Source of the DNA: Liolophura sinensis
Taxonomy: Eukaryota; Mollusca; Polyplacophora; Chitonida; Chitonidae
NCBI RefSeq assembly: GCF_032854445.1
Contig: NW_027018045.1
Span: 1-64,000 of the forward strand
Length of the DNA stretch: 64,000 nucleotides
Reading direction: 5' to 3'
Shown here: in pieces, positions 26,891-40,605 of the stretch
How positions within the stretch are numbered: position 1 is the stretch's first letter
How the letters are laid out: every line of letters starts with the position of its first letter
Made by a program: the position numbers and the translations under genes
Notes under the pieces: model-generated
Seen by the model: only the letters and a program-made list of their open reading frames with translations
Told to the model about the DNA's origin: nothing
Database searches by the model: none

Positions 26891-28537
26891 CAAATCGAAT
26901 GGTGCAAACCGCGTTGCTCTCCGACCAATACTTTTGGCTGTAGTGACAATTGAATGATCATTTATGTCATAATCACGTGCCCAGCAACGACTCTTACTCC
27001 ATGGAAACCAGGGATATTTGCAATTTTTTAACAGCTGCCGATGCCTGGCCCAATTCCGCATCTTTTGGCACCTTATAAATGTGGGTCAGTGTTTAGTTGT
27101 ACTTTTTACAGCAGACTGTATCAAGTACCTTGTGTTTTTTATGTACAAATGGTGTGGTTTTTCTACACGTAGATAAAGACATTGAGATTGTCTTGGACTT
27201 AGAAGTAAGACAATTGCTGGGTGAGTTAAAATGGGCTTGGCCCAAAGATTTCAGGTCTTCTGGGCTACCGAAGGGCACATAACTTATAGTCAAAAGTTGA
27301 ATATAGTAATGAACAGTCGCGATTGTACAGAGTACAGTGTAGCCGATTTCAATTATCAAAAAGACCAGGTAAAAATGCAAAAGTGGAAAAACTGTTCCAG
27401 TTCTACTAGTAAGAGTCTAATCCGACGTATTTTGTGACGAGAAATCGAATGGTGCAAACCGCGTTGCTCTCCGACCAATACTTTTGGCTGTAGTGACAAT
27501 TGAATGATCATTTATGTCATAAACACGTGCCCAGCAACGGCTCTTACTCCATGGAAACCAGGATATTTGCAATTTTTTAACAGCTGCCGATGCCTGGCCT
27601 AATTCCGCATCTTTTGGCACCTTATAAATGTGGGTCAGTGTTTAGTTGTACTTTTTACAGCAGACTGTATCAAGTACCTAGTGTTTTTATGTACAAATGG
27701 TGTGGTTTTTCTACACGTAGATAAAGACATTGAGATTGTCTTGGACTTAGAAGTAAGACAATTGCTGGGTGAGATAAATGGGCTTGGCCCAAAGATTTCA
27801 GGTCTTCTGGGCTACCGAAGGGCACATAACTTATAGTCAAAAGTTGAATATAGTAATGACCAGTCGTGATTGTACAGAGTACAGTGTAGCCGATTTCAAT
27901 TATCAAAAGACCAGGTAAAAATGCAAAAGTGGAAAAACTGTTCCAGTGCTGCTGGTAAGCGTCTAATCCGACGTATTTTGTGACGAGAAATCGAATGGTG
28001 CAAACCGCGTTGCTCTCCGACCAACACGTTTGGCTGTAGTGACAATTGAATGATCATTTATGTCATAATCACGTGCCCAGCAACGGCTCTTACTCCATGG
28101 AAACCAGGGAAATTTGCAATTTTTCAACAGCTGCCGATGCCTGGCTCAATTCCGCATCTTTTGGCACCTTACTGAAGTGGGTCTGTGTTCAGTTGTACTT
28201 TTTACAGCAGACTGTATCAAGTTACCTTGTGTTTTTCATGTACAAATGGTCTGGTTTTTCTACACGTAGATAAAGACATTGAGATTGTCTTGCACTTAGA
28301 AGTAAGGGCAATTGCTGGGTGAGTTAAATGGGCTTAGCCCAAAGATTTGACGTCTTCTGGGCTACCGAAGGGCACATAACTTATAGTCAAAAGTTGAATA
28401 TAGTAATGACAAGTCGCGATTGTACAGAGTACAGTGTAGCCGATTTCAATTAACAAAAAGACCAGGCAAAAATGCAAAAGTGGAAAAACTGTTCCAGTGC
28501 TGCTGGTAGGAGGCTAATATGACGTATTTTGTGACGA
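26891..28537 (+). repeat. 3-unit block B B A, copy 2
   Basis: Carries all rare alleles of the upstream copy, plus extra single-base indels: GTTAAAATGGG, CCAGGATATTT, TATCAAAAGACC, AAGTTACCTTG and AAGGGCAATTG. Most are homopolymer changes, so some may be consensus errors. Confidence 0.85.
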
Positions 28538-30179
28538 GAAATCGAATGGTGCAAACCGCGTTGCTCTCCGACCAACACGTTTGGCTGTAGTGACAATTGA
28601 ATGATCATTTATGTAATCACGTGCCCAGCAACGGCTCTTACTCCATGGAAACCATGGATATTTGCAATTTTTTAACAGCTGCCGATGCCTAGCCCAATTC
28701 CGCATCTTTTGGCACCTTATAAATGTGGGTCAGTGTTTAGTTGTACTTTTTACAGCAGACTGTATCAAGTACCTTGTGTTTTTTATGTACAAATGGTGTG
28801 GTTTTTCTACACGTAGATAAAGACATTGAGATTGTCTTGCACTTAGAAGTAAGGCAATTGCTGGGTGAGTTAAATGGCCTGGTCCAAAGATTTCAGGTCT
28901 TCTGGGCTACCGAAGGGCACATAACTTATAGTCAAAAGTTGAATATAGTAATGACCTGTCGCGATTGTACAGAGTACAGTGTAGCCGGTTTCAATTAACA
29001 AAAAGAACAGGCAAAAATGCAAAAGTGGAAAAACTGTTCCAGTGCTTCTGGTAAGAAGTTAATCCGACGTATTTTGTGACGACAAATCGAATGGTGCAAA
29101 CCGCGTTGCTCTCCGACCAATACTTTTGCCTGTAGCGACAATTCAATGATCATTGATGTCATAATCACGTGCCCAGCAACGGCTCTTACTCCATGGAAAC
29201 CAGGGATATTTGCAATTTTTTAACAGCTGCCGATGCCTGGCCCAATTCCGCATCTTTTGGCACCTTATAAATGTGGGTCAGTGTTTAGTTGTACCTTTTA
29301 CAGCAGACTGTATCAAGTACCTTGTGTTTTTTTATGTACAAATGGTGTGGTTTTTCTACACGTAGATAGACATTGAGATTGTCTTGGACTTAGAAGTAAG
29401 ACAATTGCTGGGTGAGTTAAATGGGCTTGGCCCAAAGATTTCAGGTCTTCTGGGCTACCGAAGGGCACATAACTTATAGTCAAAAGTTGAATATAGTAAT
29501 GACCAGTCGCGATTGTACAGAGTATAGTGTAGCCGATTTCAATTAACAAAAAGACCAGGTAAAATTGCAAAAGTGGAAAAACTGTTCCAGTGCTGCTGGT
29601 AAGAGTCTAATCCGACGTATTTTGTGACGAGAAATCGAATGGTGCAAACCGCGTTGCTCTCCGACCAATACTTTTGCCTGTAGTGACAATTGAATGATCA
29701 TTTATGTCATAATCACGTGCCCAGCAACGGCTCTTACTCCATGGAAACCAGGGAAATTTGCAATTTTTCAACAGCTGCCGATGCCTGGCTCAATTCCGCA
29801 TCTTTTGGCACCTTACTGAAGTGGGTCAGTGTTCAGTTGTACTTTTTACAGCAGACTGTATCAAGTACCTTGTGTTTTTCATGTACAAATGGTGTGGTTT
29901 TTCTACACGTAGATAAAGATATTGAGATTGTCTTGCACTTAGAAGTAAGACAATTGCTGGGTGAGTTAAATGGGCTTAGCCCAAAGATTTCAGGTCTTCT
30001 GGGCTACCGAAGGGCACATAACTTATAGTCAAAAGTTGAATATAGTAATGACCAGTCGCGATTGTACAGAGTACAGTGTAGCCGGTTTCAATTAACAAAA
30101 AGACCAGGCAAAAATGCTAAAGTGGAAAAACTGTTCCAGTTCTACTAGTAAGAGGCTAATCCGACGTATTTTGTGACGA
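28538..30179 (+). repeat. Three units, order B B A, including a chimera
   Basis: The first unit (545 bp, the shortest in the window) lacks four bases in TTATGTAATCACG and joins a B front to an A back. The second carries the GATAGACATT deletion and GAGTATAGTG, as do the B units at 39509 and 41704. The third is a regular A unit with TTCTACTAG at its end. Confidence 0.85.
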
Positions 30180-31827
30180 GAAATCGAATGGTGCAATCCG
30201 CGGTGCTCTCCGACCAATACTTTTGGCTGTAGTGACAATTGAATGATCATTGATGTCATAATCACGTGCCCAGCAACGGCTCTTACTCCATGGAAACCAG
30301 GGAAATTTGCAATTTGTCAACATCTGCCGATGCCTGGCTCAATTCCGAATCTTTTGGCACCTTACTGAAGTTTGTCAGTGTTCAGTTGTACTTTTTACAG
30401 CAGACTGTATCAAGTACCTTGTGTTTTTCATGTACAAATGGTCTCGTTTTTCTACACGTAGATAAAGACATTGAGATTGTCTTCGACGTAGAAGTAAGGC
30501 AATTGCTGGGTGAGTTAAATGGGCTTAGCCCAAAGATTTGACGTTTTCTGGGCTACCGAAGGGCACATGACATATAGTCAAAAGTTGAATATAGTAATGA
30601 CCAGTCGCGATGGTACATAGTACAGTGTAGCCGATTTCAATTAACAAAAAGACCAGGGAAAAATGCAAAATTCGAAAAATTGTTCCAGTGCTGCTGGTAA
30701 GAGGCTAATCCGACGTATTTTGTGACGAGAAATCGAATGGTGCAAACCGCGTTTCTCTCCGACTAATACTTTTGCCTGTAGTGACAATTGAATGATCATT
30801 GATGTCATAATCACGTGCCCAGCAACGGCTCTTACTCCATGGAAACCAGGGAAATTTGCAATTTGTCAACAGCTGCCGATACCTGGCTCAATTCCGCATG
30901 TTTTGGCACCTTATTCATGTGGGTCAGTGTTCAGTTGTACTTTTTACAGCAGACTGTATCAAGTACCTTGTGTTTTTCAGGTACAAATGGTGTGGTTTTT
31001 CTACACGTAGATAAAGACATTGAGATTGTCTTGCACTTAGAAGTAAGACAATTGCTGGGTGAGTTTAATGGGCTTGGCCCAAAGATTTCAGGTCTTCTGG
31101 GCTACCGAAGGGCACATAACTTATAGTCAAAAGTTGAATATAGTAATGACCAGTCGCGATTGTACAGAGTACAGTGTAGCCGATTTCAATTAACAAAAAG
31201 ACCAGGCAAAAATGCAAAAGTGGAAAAACTGTTCCAGTGCTGCTGGTAAGAGGCTAATCCGACGTATTTTGTGACGAGAAATCGAATGGTGCAAACCGCG
31301 TTGCTCTCCGACCAATACTTTTGGCTGTAGCGACAATTGAATGATCATTGATGTCATAATCACGTGCCCAGCAACGGCTCTTACTCCATGGAAACCAGGG
31401 AAATTTGCAATTTTTCAACAGCTGCCGGTGCCTGGCCCAATTCCGCATCTTTTGGCACCTTATAAATGTGGGTCAGTGTTTAGTTGTACTTTTTACAGCA
31501 GACTGTATCAAGTACCTTGTGTTTTTTTATGTACAAATGGTGTGGTTTTTCTACACGTAGATAAAGACATTGAGATTGTCTTGGACGTAGAAGTAAGGCA
31601 ATTGCTGGGTGAGTTAAATGGGCTTAGCCCAAAGATTTGACGCCTTCTGTGCTACCGAAGGGCACATAACTTATAGTCAAAAGTTGAATATAGTAATGAC
31701 CAGTCGCGATTGTACAGAGTACAGTGTAGCCGGTTTCAATTAACAAAAAGACCAGGCAAAAATGCAAAAGTGGAAAAACTGTTCCAGTGCTACTAGTAAG
31801 AGGCTAATCCGACGTATTTTGTGACGA
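30180..31827 (+). repeat. 3-unit relative (A C B) of the 44-51 kb HOR
   Basis: The order and markers match the first three units at 44449 and 47742: GAAGTTTGTCAG and GTCTCGTTTTTC in the A unit, a C unit with CAGGTACAAATGG and AATTCGAAAAAT-like sequence at its upstream boundary, and a B unit with CTGCCGGTGCC and TTTGACGCC. The remaining three HOR units do not follow here. Confidence 0.85.
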
Positions 31828-32376
31828 GAAATCGAATGGTGCAATCCGCGTTGCTCTCCGACCTATACTTTTGGCTGTAGCGACAATTGAATGATCATTG
31901 ATGTCATAATTACGTGCGTAGCAACGGCTCTTACTCCATGGAAACCAGGGATATTTGCAATTTTTTAACAGCTGCCGATGCCTGGCCCAATTCCGCATCT
32001 TTTGGCACCTTATAAATGTGGGTCAGTGTTTAGTTGTACTTTTAACAGCAGACTGTATCAAGTACCTTGTGTTTTTTATGTACAAATGGTGTGGTTTTTC
32101 TACACGTAGATAAAGACATTGAGATTGTCTTGCACTTAGAAGTAAGGCAATTGCTGGGTGAGTTAAATGGGCTTAGCCCAAAGATTTCAGGTCTTCTGGG
32201 CTACCGAAGGGCACATAACTTATAGTCAAAAGTTGAATATAGTAATGACCAGTCGCGATTGTACAGAGTACAGTGTAGCCGATTTCAATTAACAAAAAGA
32301 CCAGGCAAAAATGCAAAAGTGGAAAAACTGTTCCAGTGCTGCTGGTAAGAGTCTAATCCGACGTATTTTGTGACGA
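31828..32376 (+). repeat. Single B unit
   Basis: Carries ATTACGTGCG, GCGTAGC and CTTTTAACAGC, alleles seen again in the B units at 43900 and 46644. The 3' half has CTTGCACTTAG, the A-type state. Confidence 0.8.
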
Positions 32377-34023
32377 GAAATCGAATGGTGCAAACCGCGT
32401 TGCTCTCCGACCAATACTTTTGGCTGTAGTAAGAAATGAATGATTATTTATGTCATAATCACGTGCCCAGCAACGGCTCTTACTCCATGGAAACCAGGGA
32501 AATTTGCAATTTTTCAACAGCTGCCGATGCCTGGCTCAATTCCGCATCTTTTGGCACCTTACTGAAGTGGGCCAGTGTTCAGTTGTACTTTTTACAGCAG
32601 ACTGTATCAAGTACCTTGTGTTTTTTTATGTACAAATGGTGTGGTTTTTCTACACGTAGATAAAGACATTGAGATTGTCTTGCACTTAGAAGTAAGACAA
32701 TTACTGGGTGAGTTAAATGGGCTTAGCCCAAAGATTTCAGGTCTTCTGGGCTACCGAAGGGCACATAACTTATAGTCAAAAGTTAAATATAGTAATGACC
32801 AGTCGCGATTGTACAGAGTACAGTGTAGCCGATTTCAATAAACAAAAAGACCAGGCAAAAATGCAAAAGCGGAAAAACTGTTCCAGTGCTGCTGGTAAGA
32901 GGCTAATCCGACGTATTTTGTGACGACAAATCGAATAGTGCAAACCGCGTTGCTCTCCGACCAATACTGTTGGCTGTAGTGACAATTGAATGATCATTGA
33001 TGTCATAATCACGTGCCCAGCAACGGCTCTTACTCCATGGAAACCATGGATATTTGCAATTTTTTAACAGCTGCCGATGCCTGGCCCAATTCCGCATCTT
33101 TTGGCACCTTTTAAATGTGGGTCAGTGTTTAGTTGTACTTTTTACAGCAGACTGTATCAAGTACCTTGTTTTTTTATGTACAAATGGTCTGGTTTTTCTA
33201 CACGTAGAAAAAGACATTGAGATTGTCTTGGACTTAGAAGTAAGACAATTGCTGGGTGAGTTAAAGGGGCTTGGCCCAAAGATTTCAGGTCTTCTGGGCT
33301 ACCGAAGGGCACATAACTTATAGTCAAAAGTTGAATATAGTAATGACCAGTCGCGATTGTACAGAGTACAGTGTAGCCGGTTTCAATTAACAAAAAGACC
33401 AGGCAAAAATGCAAAAGTGGAAAAACTGTTCCAGTGCTGCTGGTAAGAGTCTAATCCGACGTATTTTGTGACGAGAAATCGAATGGTGCAAACCGTGTTG
33501 CTCTCCGACCAATACTTTTGGCTGTAGCGACAATTGAATGATCATTTATGTCATAATCACATGCGTAGCAACGGCTCTTACTCCATGGAAACCAGGGATA
33601 TTTGCAATTTTTTAACAGCTGCCGATGCCTGGCTCAATTCCGCATCTTTTGGCACCTTACTGAAGTGGGTCAGTGTTCAGTTGTACTTTTTACAGCAGAC
33701 TGTATCAAGTACCTTGTGTTTTTCACGTACAAATGGTCTGGTTTTTCTACACGTAGATAAAGACATTGAGATTGTCTTGCACTTAGAAGTAAGGCAATTG
33801 CTGGGTAAGTTAAATGGGCCTGGTCCAAAGATCTCAGGTCTTCTGGGCTACCGAAGGGCACATAACTTATAGTCAAAAGTTGAATATAGTAATGACCTGT
33901 CGCGATTGTACAGAGTACAGTGTAGCAGGTTTCAATTAACAAAAAGAACAGGCAAAAATGCAAAAGTGGAAAAACTGTTCCAGTGCTGCTGGTAAGAGTC
34001 TAATCCGACGTATTTTGTGACGA
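32377..34023 (+). repeat. 3-unit HOR A B A, copy 1
   Basis: Markers shared with 34024-35669: AAATGAATGATTATTT in the first unit; CCTTGTTTTTTTATG and GTTAAAGGGG in the second; ACCGTGTTGC, CATGCGTAGC, GGGCCTGGTCC, GACCTGTCGC and AAGAACAGG in the third. The offset is 1646-1647 bp. Confidence 0.9.
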
Positions 34024-35669
34024 GAAATCGAATGGTGCAAACCGCGTTGCTCTCCGACCAATACTTTTGGCTGTAGTGACAAATGAATGATTATTTATGT
34101 CATAATCACGTGCCCAGCAACGGCTCTTACTCCATGGAAACCAGGGAAATTTGCAATTTTTCAACAGCTGCCGATGCCTGGCTCAATTCCGCATCTTTTG
34201 GCACCTTACTGAAGTGGGTCAGTGTTCAGTTGTACTTTTTACAGCAGACTGTATCAAGTACCTTGTGTTTTTTATGTACAAATGGTGTGGTTTTTCTACA
34301 CGTAGATAAAGACATTGAGATTGTCTTGCACTTAGAAGTAAGACAATTACTGGGTGAGTTAAATGGGCTTAGCCCAAAGATTTCAGGTCTTCTGGGCTAC
34401 CGAAGGGCACATAACTTATAGTCAAAAGTTAAATATAGTAATGACCAGTCGCGATTGTACAGAGTACAGTGTAGCCGATTTCAATAAACAAAAAGAACAG
34501 GCAAAAATGCAAAAGCGGAAAAACTGTTCCAGTGCTGCTGGTAAGAGGCTAATCCGACGTATTTTGTGACGACAAATCGAATGGTGCAAACCGCGTTGCT
34601 CTCCGACCAATACTTTTGCCTGTAGTGACAATTGAATGATCATTTATGTCATAATCACGTGCCCAGCAACGGCTCTTACTCCATGGAAACCATGGATATT
34701 TGCAATTTTTTAACAGCTGCCGATGCCTGGCCCAATTCCGCATCTTTTGGCACCTTATAAATGTGGGTCAGTGTTTAGTTGTACTTTTTACAGCAGACTG
34801 TATAAAGTACCTTGTTTTTTTATGTACAAATGGTGTGGTTTTTCTACACGTAGATAAAGACATTGAGATTGTCTTGGACTTAGAAGTAAGACAATTGCTG
34901 GGTGAGTTAAAGGGGCTTGGCCCAAAGATTTCAGGTCTTCTGGGCTACCGAAGGGCACATAACTTATAGTCAAAAGTTGAATATAGTAATGACCAGTCGC
35001 GATTGTACAGAGTACAGTGTAGCCGGTTTCAATTAACAAAAAGACCAGGCAAAAATGCAAAAGTGGAAAAACTGTTCCAGTGCTGCTGGTAAGAAGCTAA
35101 TCCGACGTATTTTGTGACGAGAAATCGAATGGTGCAAACCGTGTTGCTCTCCGACCAATACTTTTGGCTGTAGCGACAATTGAATGATCATTTATGTCAT
35201 AATCACATGCGTAGCAACGGCTCTTACTCCATGGAAACCAGGGATATTTGCAATTTTTTAACAGGTGCCGATGCCTGGCTCAATTCCGCATCTTTTGGCA
35301 CCTTACTGAAGTGGGTCAGTGTTCAGTTGTACTTTTTACAGCAGACTGTATCAAGTACCTTGTGTTTTTCACGTACAAATGGTCTGGTTTTTCTACACGT
35401 AGATAAAGACATTGAGATTGTCTTGCACTTAGAAGTAAGGCAATTGCTGGGTGAGTTAAATGGGCCTGGTCCAAAGATTTCAGGTCTTCTGGGCTACCGA
35501 AGGGCACATAACTTATAGTCAAAAGTTGAATATAGTAATGACCTGTCGCGATTGTACAGAGTACAGTGTAGCCGGTTTCAATTAACAAAAAGAACAGGCA
35601 AAAATGCAAAAGTGGAAAAACTGTTCCAGTGCTGCTGGTAAGAAGCTAATCCGACGTATTTTGTGACGA
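34024..35669 (+). repeat. 3-unit HOR A B A, copy 2
   Basis: Direct tandem continuation of copy 1 with the same allele set. Private differences: TATAAAGTACC in the second unit and ACAGGTGCC in the third, which destroys the usual CAGCTG. Confidence 0.9.
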
Positions 35670-38410
35670 CAAATCGAATGGTGCAAACCGCGTTGCTCTC
35701 CGACCAATACTTTTGCCTGTAGTGACAATTGAATGATCATTTATGTCATAATCACCTGCACAGCAACGGCTCTTACTCCATGGAAACCGGGGAAATTTGC
35801 AATTTTTCAACAGCTGCCGATACCTGGCTCAAATCCGCATCTTTTGGCACCTTATTCATGTGGGTCGGTGGTCAGTTGTACTTTTTACAGCAGACTGTAT
35901 CAAGTACCTTGTGTTTTTTATGTACAAATGGTGTGGTTTTTCTACACGTAGATAAAGACATTGAGATTGTCTTGCACTTAGAAGTAAGACAATTGCTGAG
36001 TGAGTTAAATGGGCTTAGCCCAAAGATTTGACGTCTTCTGGGCTACCGAAGGGCACATAACTTATAGTCAAAAGTTGAATATAGTAATGACCAGTCGCGA
36101 TTGTACAGATTACAGTGTAGCCGATTTTAATTAACAAAAAGACCAGGCAAAAATGCAAAAGTGGATAAACTGTTCCAGTGCTGCTGGTAAGAGGCTAATC
36201 TGACGTATTTTGTGACGACAAATCGAATGGTGCAAACCGCGTTGCTCTCCGACCAATACATTTGCCTGTAGCGACAATTCAATGATCATTGATGTCATAA
36301 TCACGTGCCCAGCAACGGCTCTTACTCCATGGAAACCAGGGATATTTGCAATTTTTTAACAGCTGCCGATGCCTGGCCCAATTCCGCATCTTTTGGCACC
36401 TTATAAATGTGGGTCAGTGTTTAGTTGTACTTTTTACAGCAGACTGTATCAAGTACCTTGTGTTTTTTTATGTACAAATGGTGTGGTTTTTCTACACGTA
36501 GATAGACATTGAGATTGTCTTGGACTTAGAAGTAAGACAATTGCTGGGTGAGTTAAATGGGCTTGGCCCAAAGATTTCAGGTCTTCTGGGCTACCGAAGG
36601 GCACATAACTTATAGTCAAAAGTTGAATATAGTAATGACCAGTAGCGATTGTACAGAGTACAGTGTAGCCGATTTCAATTAACAAAAAGACCAGGCAAAA
36701 ATGCAAAAGTGGAAAAACTGTTCCAGTGCTGCTGGTAAGAGGCTAATTCGACGTATTTTGTGACGAGAAATCGAATGGTGCAAACCGCGTTGCTCTCCGA
36801 CCAATACTTTTGGCTGTAGTGACAATTGAATGATCATTTATGTCATAATCACGTGCCCAGCAACGGCTCTTACTCCATGGAAACCAAGGAAATTTGCAAT
36901 TTTTCAACAGCTGCCGATGCCTGGCCCAATTCCGCATCTTTTGGCACCTTACTGAAGTGGGTCAGTGTTCAGTTGTACTTTTTACAGCAGACTGTATCAA
37001 GTACCTTGTGTTTTTCACGTACAAATGGTGTGGTTTTTCTACACGTAGATAAAGACATTGAGATTGTCTTGCACTTAGAAGTAAGGCATTTGCTGGGTGA
37101 GTTAAATGGGCTTAGCCCAAAGATTTGACGTCTTCTGGGCTACCGAAGGGCACATAACTTTTAGTCAAAAGTTGAATATAGTAATGACCAGTCGCGATTG
37201 TACAGAGTACAGTGTAGCCGATTTCAATTAACAAAAAGACCAGGCAAAAATGCAAAAGAGGAAAAACTGTTCCAGTGCTGCTGGTAAGAGGCTAATCCGA
37301 CGTATTTTGTGACGAGAAATCGAATGGTGCAAACCGCGTTGCTCTCCGACCAATACTTTTGGCTGTAGCGACAATTCAATGATCATTGATGTCATAATCA
37401 CGTGCCCAGCAACGGCTCTTACTCCATGGAAACCAGGGATATTTGCAATTTGTTAACAGCTGCCGATGCCTGGCCCAATTCCGCATCTTTTGGCACTTTA
37501 TAAATGTGGGTCAGTGTTTAGTTGTACTTTTTACAGCAGACTGTATCAAGTACCTTGTTTTTTTATGTACAAATGGTGTGGTTTTTCTACACGTAGATAA
37601 AGACATTGAGATTGTCTTGGACTTAGAAGTAAGACAATTGCTGGGTGAGTTAAAGGGGCTTGGCCCAAAGAATTCAGGTCTTCTGGGCTACCGAAGGGCA
37701 CAAAACTTATAGTCAAAAGTTGAATATAGTAATGACCAGTCGCGATTGTACAGAGTACAGTGTAGCCGGTTTCAATTAACAAAAAGACCAGGCAAAAATG
37801 CAAAAGTGGAAAAACTGTTCCAGTGCTGCTGGTAAGAGGCTAATCCGACGTATTTTGTAACGAGAAATCGAATGGTGCAATCCGCGTTGCTCTCCGACCA
37901 ATACTTTTGGCTGTAGCGACAATTGAATGATCATTGATGTCATAATCACGTGCCCAGCAACGGCTCTTACTCCATGGAAACCATGGATATTTGCAATTTT
38001 TTAACAGCTGCCGATGCCTAGCCCAATTCCGCATCTTTTGGCACCTTATAAATGTGGGTCAGTGTTTAGTTGTACGTTTTACAGCAGACTGTATCAAGTA
38101 CCTTGTGTTTTTTATGTACAAATGGTGTGGTTTTTCTACACGTAGATAAAGACATTGACATTGTCTTGGACTTAGAAGTAAGACAATTGCTGGGTGAGTT
38201 AAATGGGCTGGGCCCAAAGATTTCAGGTCTTCTGGGCTACCGAAGGGCACATAACTTATAGTCAAAAGTTGAATATAGTAATGACCAGTCGCGATTGTAC
38301 AGAGTACAGTGTAGCCGATTTCAATTATCAAAAAGACCACGTAAAAATGCAAAAGTGTCAACTGTTCCAGTGCTGCTGGTAAGAGTCTAATCCGACGTAT
38401 TTTGTGACGA
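35670..38410 (+). repeat. Five units, order C B A B B
   Basis: The first two units (C then B with GATAGACATT) resemble the C-B pairs at 38960 and 41155. The A unit at 36767 carries AACCAAGG, GTAAGGCATTTGC and CATAACTTTTAG, linking it to the units at 1 and 4392. The last unit (37864) carries AAGTGTCAACTG and CCATGGATAT, linking it to 9884 and 22506. The stretch is therefore a patchwork of distant relatives. Confidence 0.85.
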
Positions 38411-40605
38411 GAAATCGAATGGTGCAAACCGTGTTGCTCTCCGACCAATACTTTTGGCTGTAGCGACAATTGAATGATCATTTATGTCATAATCACATGC
38501 GTAGCAACGGCTCTTACTCCATGGAAACCAGGGATATTTGCAATTTTTTAACAGCTGCCGATGCCTGGCTCAATTCCGCATCTTTTGGCACCTTACTGAA
38601 GTGGGTCAGTGTTCAGTTGTACTTTTTACAGCAGACTGTATCAAGTACCTTGTGTTTTTCACGTACAAATGGTCTGGTTTTTCTACACGTAGATAAAGAC
38701 ATTGAGATTGTCTTGCACTTAGAAGTAAGGCAATTGCTGGGTGAGTTAAATGGGCCTGGTCCAAAGATTTCAGGTCTTCTGGGCTACCGAAGGGCACATA
38801 ACTTATAGTCAAAAGTTGAATATAGTAATGACCTGTCGCGATTGTACAGAGTACAGTGTAGCCGGTTTCAATAAACAAAAAAAACAGGCAAAAATGCAAA
38901 AGTGGAAAAACTGCTCCAGTGCTGCTGGTAAGAAGCTAATCCGACGTATTTTGTGACGAGAAATCGAATGGTGCAAACCGCGTTGCTCTCCGACCAATAC
39001 TTTTGCCTGTAGTGACACTTGAATGATCATTTAGGTCATAATCACGTGCACAGCAACGGCTCTTACTCCATGGAAACCGGGGAAATTTGCAATTTTTCAA
39101 CAGCTGCCGATACCTGGCTCAAATCCGCATCTTTTGGCACCTTATTCATGTGGGTCGGTGGTCAGTTGTACTTTTTACAGCAGACTGTATCAAGTACCTT
39201 GTGTTTTTTATGTACAAATGGTGTGCTTTTTCTACACGTAGATAAAGACATTGAGATTGTCTTGCACTTAGAAGTAAGACAATTGCTGCGTGAGTTAAAT
39301 GGGCTTAGCCCAAAGATTTGACGTCTTCTGGGCTACCGAAGGGCACATAACTTATAGTCAAAAGTTGAATATAGTAATGACCAGTCGCGATTGTACAGAT
39401 TACAGTGTAGCCGATTTCAATTAACAAAAAGACCAGGCAAAAATGCAAAAGTGGATAAACTGTTCCAGTGCTGCTGGTAAGAGGCTAATCCGACGTATTT
39501 TGTGACGAGAAATCGAATGGTGCAAACCGCGTTGCTCTCCGACCTATACTTTTGCCTGTAGCGACAATTCAATGATCATTGATGTCATAATCACGTGCCC
39601 AGCAACGGCTCTTACTCCATGGAAACCAGGGATATTTGCAATTTTTTAACAGCTGCCGATGCCTGGCCCAATTCCGCATCTTTTGGCACCTTATAAATGT
39701 GGGTCAGTGTTTAGTTGTACTTTTTACAGCAGACTGTATCAAGTACCTTGTGTTTTTTTATGTACAAATGGTGTGGTTTTTCTACACGTAGATAGACATT
39801 GAGATTGTCTTGGACTTAGAAGTAAGACAATTGCTGGGTGAGTTAAATGGGCTTGGCCCAAAGATTTCAGGTCTTCTGGGCTACCGAAGGGCACATAACT
39901 TATAGTCAAAAGTTGAATATAGTAATGACCAGTCGCGATTGTACAGAGTATAGTGTAGCCGATTTCAATTAACAAAAAGACCAGGTAAAAATGCAAAAGT
40001 GGAAAAACTGTTCCAGTGCTGCTGGTAAGAGTCTAATCCGACGTATTTTGTGACGAGAAATCGAATGGTGCAAACCGCGTTGCTCTCCGACCAATACTTT
40101 TGCCTGTAGTGACAATTGAATGATCATTTATGTCATAATCACGTGCCCAGCAACGGCTCTTACTCCATGGAAACCAGGGAAATTTGCAATTTTTCAACAG
40201 CTGCCGATGCCTGGCTCAATTCCGCATCTTTTGGCACCTTACTGAAGTGGGTCAGTGTTCAGTTGTAGTTTTTACAGCAGACTGTATCAAGTACCTTGTG
40301 TTTTTCATGTACAAATGGTGTGGTTTTTCTACACGTAGATAAAGACATTGAGATTGTCTTGCACTTAGAAGTAAGACAATTGCTGGGTGAGTTAAATGGG
40401 CTTAGCCCAAAGATTTCAGGTCTTCTGGGCTACCGAAGGGCACATAACTTATAGTCAAAAGTTGAATATAGTAATGACCAGTCGCGATTGTACAGAGTAC
40501 AGTGTAGCCGGTTTCAATTAACAAAAAGACCAGGCAAAAATGCAAAAGTGGAAAAACTGTTCCAGTTCTACTAGTAAGAGGCTAATCCGACGTATTTTGT
40601 GACGA
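38411..40605 (+). repeat. 4-unit HOR A C B A, copy 1
   Basis: Markers shared with the next copy at a constant 2,195 bp: GGGCCTGGTCC and CTGCTCCAG in the first unit; GACACTTGAATG, TTTAGGTCAT and GTGTGCTTTTTC in the C unit; GATAGACATT and GAGTATAGTG in the B unit; GTTGTAGTTTTT in the last A unit. Confidence 0.92.
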
